From positions 1 through 7,223 of the forward strand of contig JADGED010000118.1 in assembly GCA_016744555.1 (NCBI GenBank): 7,223 nucleotides of DNA, in the 5' to 3' direction. Made by a program: the position numbers and the translations under genes. This stretch comes from Desulfuromonadaceae bacterium (GTDB lineage: Bacteria > Desulfobacterota > Desulfuromonadia > Desulfuromonadales > Geopsychrobacteraceae). The notes beneath the pieces are model-generated. The model was not told where the DNA came from. It ran no database searches and was given only the letters and a program-made list of their open reading frames with translations. This document shows positions 5,955 through 7,223 of the stretch, in pieces. Numbering within the stretch: position 1 is the first letter of the stretch; each line of letters starts with the position of its first letter.

Positions 5955-7223
5955 ATATGATCTTTGACCGAAATGCCAAGCTTTTTTAACAAGGCTTGGA
6001 AATTCGGTCGCAGCATTCCAGTCTCTTCGGCTGCTTTAGTGACGTTCCAATTGTTTCTTTCCATTGCCGCATAGACAAAGGCTTTTTCAACTGGTTCAAC
6101 TGCTTGCTCGCGGGCCTTACGTTTAACCTCTTTAAGTTCATCCGTATTGATTGGAGCAACAATTTCACCGTTACCAGATTCAAGGTCCTGTGTCGTGGGG
6201 AGCTCCAAACTGTCTAATTGGATAGTGTCGCCTTGTGATAACACTACCGCCCTTTCAATGATGTTTTCTAACTCACGGACATTTCCTGGGAATTGGTAGT
6301 CGTGTAATGCTAGGTGGGCATCTGCGGAAAGCCCTTTGATTTTTTTTCCGATATCATCAGAAAACTTTTTAAGAAAGTAACCTATTAATAGAGGGATATC
6401 GCCAGAACGCTCACGTAACGACGGTAGGCCAATGGGGATAATGTTTAGGCGGAAATAGAGGTCATCACGGAAGGTCCCATTTTCAACCATTTTATCGAGC
6501 CCGCGGTTGGTTGCCGCAATTAGGCGTATATCAATAGGGGTGGGTTTGGTACCACCAATGGGCGTTACTTCACGCTGCTGCAATACTCGCAACAGTTTTG
6601 CTTGTGTTGCTATACTTAAGTTGGAAATCTCATCGAGAAATAAGCTGCCGCCACTAGCAATGCTAAAAAGGCCTGGTTTCGACTGCGAGGCGCCGGTAAA
6701 AGAGCCTTTAACGTGACCAAATAACTCGCTTTCTAACAAATTTTCAGGCAATGAGTTACAGTCAATGGCAACAAAAGCCTCTTCTTTTCTACTACTATTG
6801 TTGTGGATAGCCCTAGCGACTAACTCTTTTCCGGTGCCACTTTCCCCAGTAATTAAAACAGAGCTATTTGTTGGAGCTACTTGTAGAATGCGTTGAAAAA
6901 CCTTTTGCATCGCCACACTTTTACCGATGAAAGAATCGGCAACTGTTTCATCAGGGATGCTGTCGGTAATTACTTCTGATTCAAGGGAAAGAAGTCTTTT
7001 TTTTACCGCTGCTTCGACTTTTTCGATGATCTGCTCGGGTAGAAAAGGCTTAGTAAGGTATTCGAAGGCACCGTTTTTCATTGCATCAACAGCAGAGTCG
7101 ACGGTAGCAAAACCGGTTATGATGATTACCGGAACATTGGGCTGTAGCACTGAGATGGTCTTAAGTACTTCAATGCCGCCCATTATAGGCATTTTTAAAT
7201 CACTTATAACGACACTAAAGCTC
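5951..7223 (-). CDS. NtrC-family sigma-54-dependent response regulator (5' end beyond window)
   Basis: The frame stays open to the right edge. The ATG at 7192 is not the start, because upstream codons read SFSVVISDLK, which places the receiver's phosphorylated Asp at 7201-7199. 423 residues are visible (numbered from 7222). They include the receiver remainder with conserved T36 and K58 ('LTKPF'), then the AAA+ sigma-54 domain. That domain has Walker A GESGTGKE (126-133), the sigma-54 contact loop GSFTGA (173-178), Walker B 'GGSLFLDE' (191-198), arginine-finger region 'FRDDLYFRL' (251-259) and 'GNVRELEN' (313-320). A Fis-type helix-turn-helix (about 391-416, 'NVTKAAEETGMLRPNFQALLKK') completes it. 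Roughly 45-55 receiver residues are missing. The protein should open sigma-54 RNA polymerase complexes when phosphorylated. Its stop overlaps that of the convergent heme kinase by 4 bases, and the two are probably a pair. Targets are not visible; no clear sigma-54 promoter (GG-N10-GC) was found in the window's intergenic DNA. Confidence 0.95.
   Translation of the reverse strand, partial: SFSVVISDLKMPIMGGIEVLKTISVLQPNVPVIIITGFATVDSAVDAMKNGAFEYLTKPFLPEQIIEKVEAAVKKRLLSLESEVITDSIPDETVADSFIGKSVAMQKVFQRILQVAPTNSSVLITGESGTGKELVARAIHNNSSRKEEAFVAIDCNSLPENLLESELFGHVKGSFTGASQSKPGLFSIASGGSLFLDEISNLSIATQAKLLRVLQQREVTPIGGTKPTPIDIRLIAATNRGLDKMVENGTFRDDLYFRLNIIPIGLPSLRERSGDIPLLIGYFLKKFSDDIGKKIKGLSADAHLALHDYQFPGNVRELENIIERAVVLSQGDTIQLDSLELPTTQDLESGNGEIVAPINTDELKEVKRKAREQAVEPVEKAFVYAAMERNNWNVTKAAEETGMLRPNFQALLKKLGISVKDHI
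5966..6009. repeat. Long imperfect inverted repeat (hairpin) at the kinase-regulator junction
   Basis: The left arm 5966-5981 (GACCGAAATGCCAAGC) and right arm 5994-6009 (GCTTGGAAATTCGGTC) pair at 14 of 16 positions. Three further inner pairs (one G-T) leave a loop of about 6 bases (5985-5990). The hairpin starts 12 bases after the kinase stop and lies within the last 20 or so codons of the regulator. No T-run follows on either strand, so it is not a textbook intrinsic terminator. It could be a transcript-end stabiliser or a pause/termination hairpin. Confidence 0.6.

Overview
The window is densely coding and holds parts or all of seven genes, with no RNA genes, CRISPR arrays or insertion sequences. 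Base composition is moderate (by eye slightly AT-rich). The gene content points to an anaerobic respiring delta-proteobacterium, most likely of the Desulfuromonadales / Geobacter-Pelobacter group. The evidence is a periplasmic c-type-heme sensor kinase, an NtrC-type sigma-54 activator with a 'MLRPNFQALLKK' type C-terminus, a long (about 600 aa) UbiD of the menaquinone type, and a putative rhomboid protease with an N-terminal soluble domain. The taxonomic call is inference from protein style, not from a marker gene.

Layout. (1) Positions 1-323, minus strand: the N-terminal part of a probable rhomboid-family membrane protease that runs off the left edge. (2) Positions 370-885, plus strand: a SprT-like zinc metalloprotease, divergent from the rhomboid gene with very little space between the two starts. 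It is followed after 27 bases by a small DUF606/YdcZ-type five-helix membrane protein (913-1350). (3) Positions 1389-4189, minus strand: a two-gene operon in which ubiD-type decarboxylase is transcribed first and a CysM/CysK-type cysteine synthase follows after 17 bases. A good sigma-70-like promoter lies upstream of ubiD. (4) Positions 4377-5954, plus strand: a membrane histidine kinase whose periplasmic domain carries a CXXCH and a CX4CH heme c motif. (5) Positions 5951-7223, minus strand: a sigma-54-dependent response regulator, convergent with the kinase. The two stop codons lie in one TTAA palindrome, so the genes overlap by 4 bases. The regulator's first receiver residues lie beyond the right edge.

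How the parts may work together. The heme c kinase and the NtrC-type regulator are probably a cognate pair that reads periplasmic redox state, or a ligand of the heme, and drives sigma-54 promoters. The kinase is divergent from a gene that probably acts late in menaquinone synthesis, so a link between quinone or electron-transport status and this sensor is attractive but unproven. A long imperfect hairpin lies at the convergent junction, inside the last codons of the regulator, and may end or stabilise one or both messages. The left-hand genes (rhomboid, SprT-like, DUF606) show no evident functional connection to the sensor pair.
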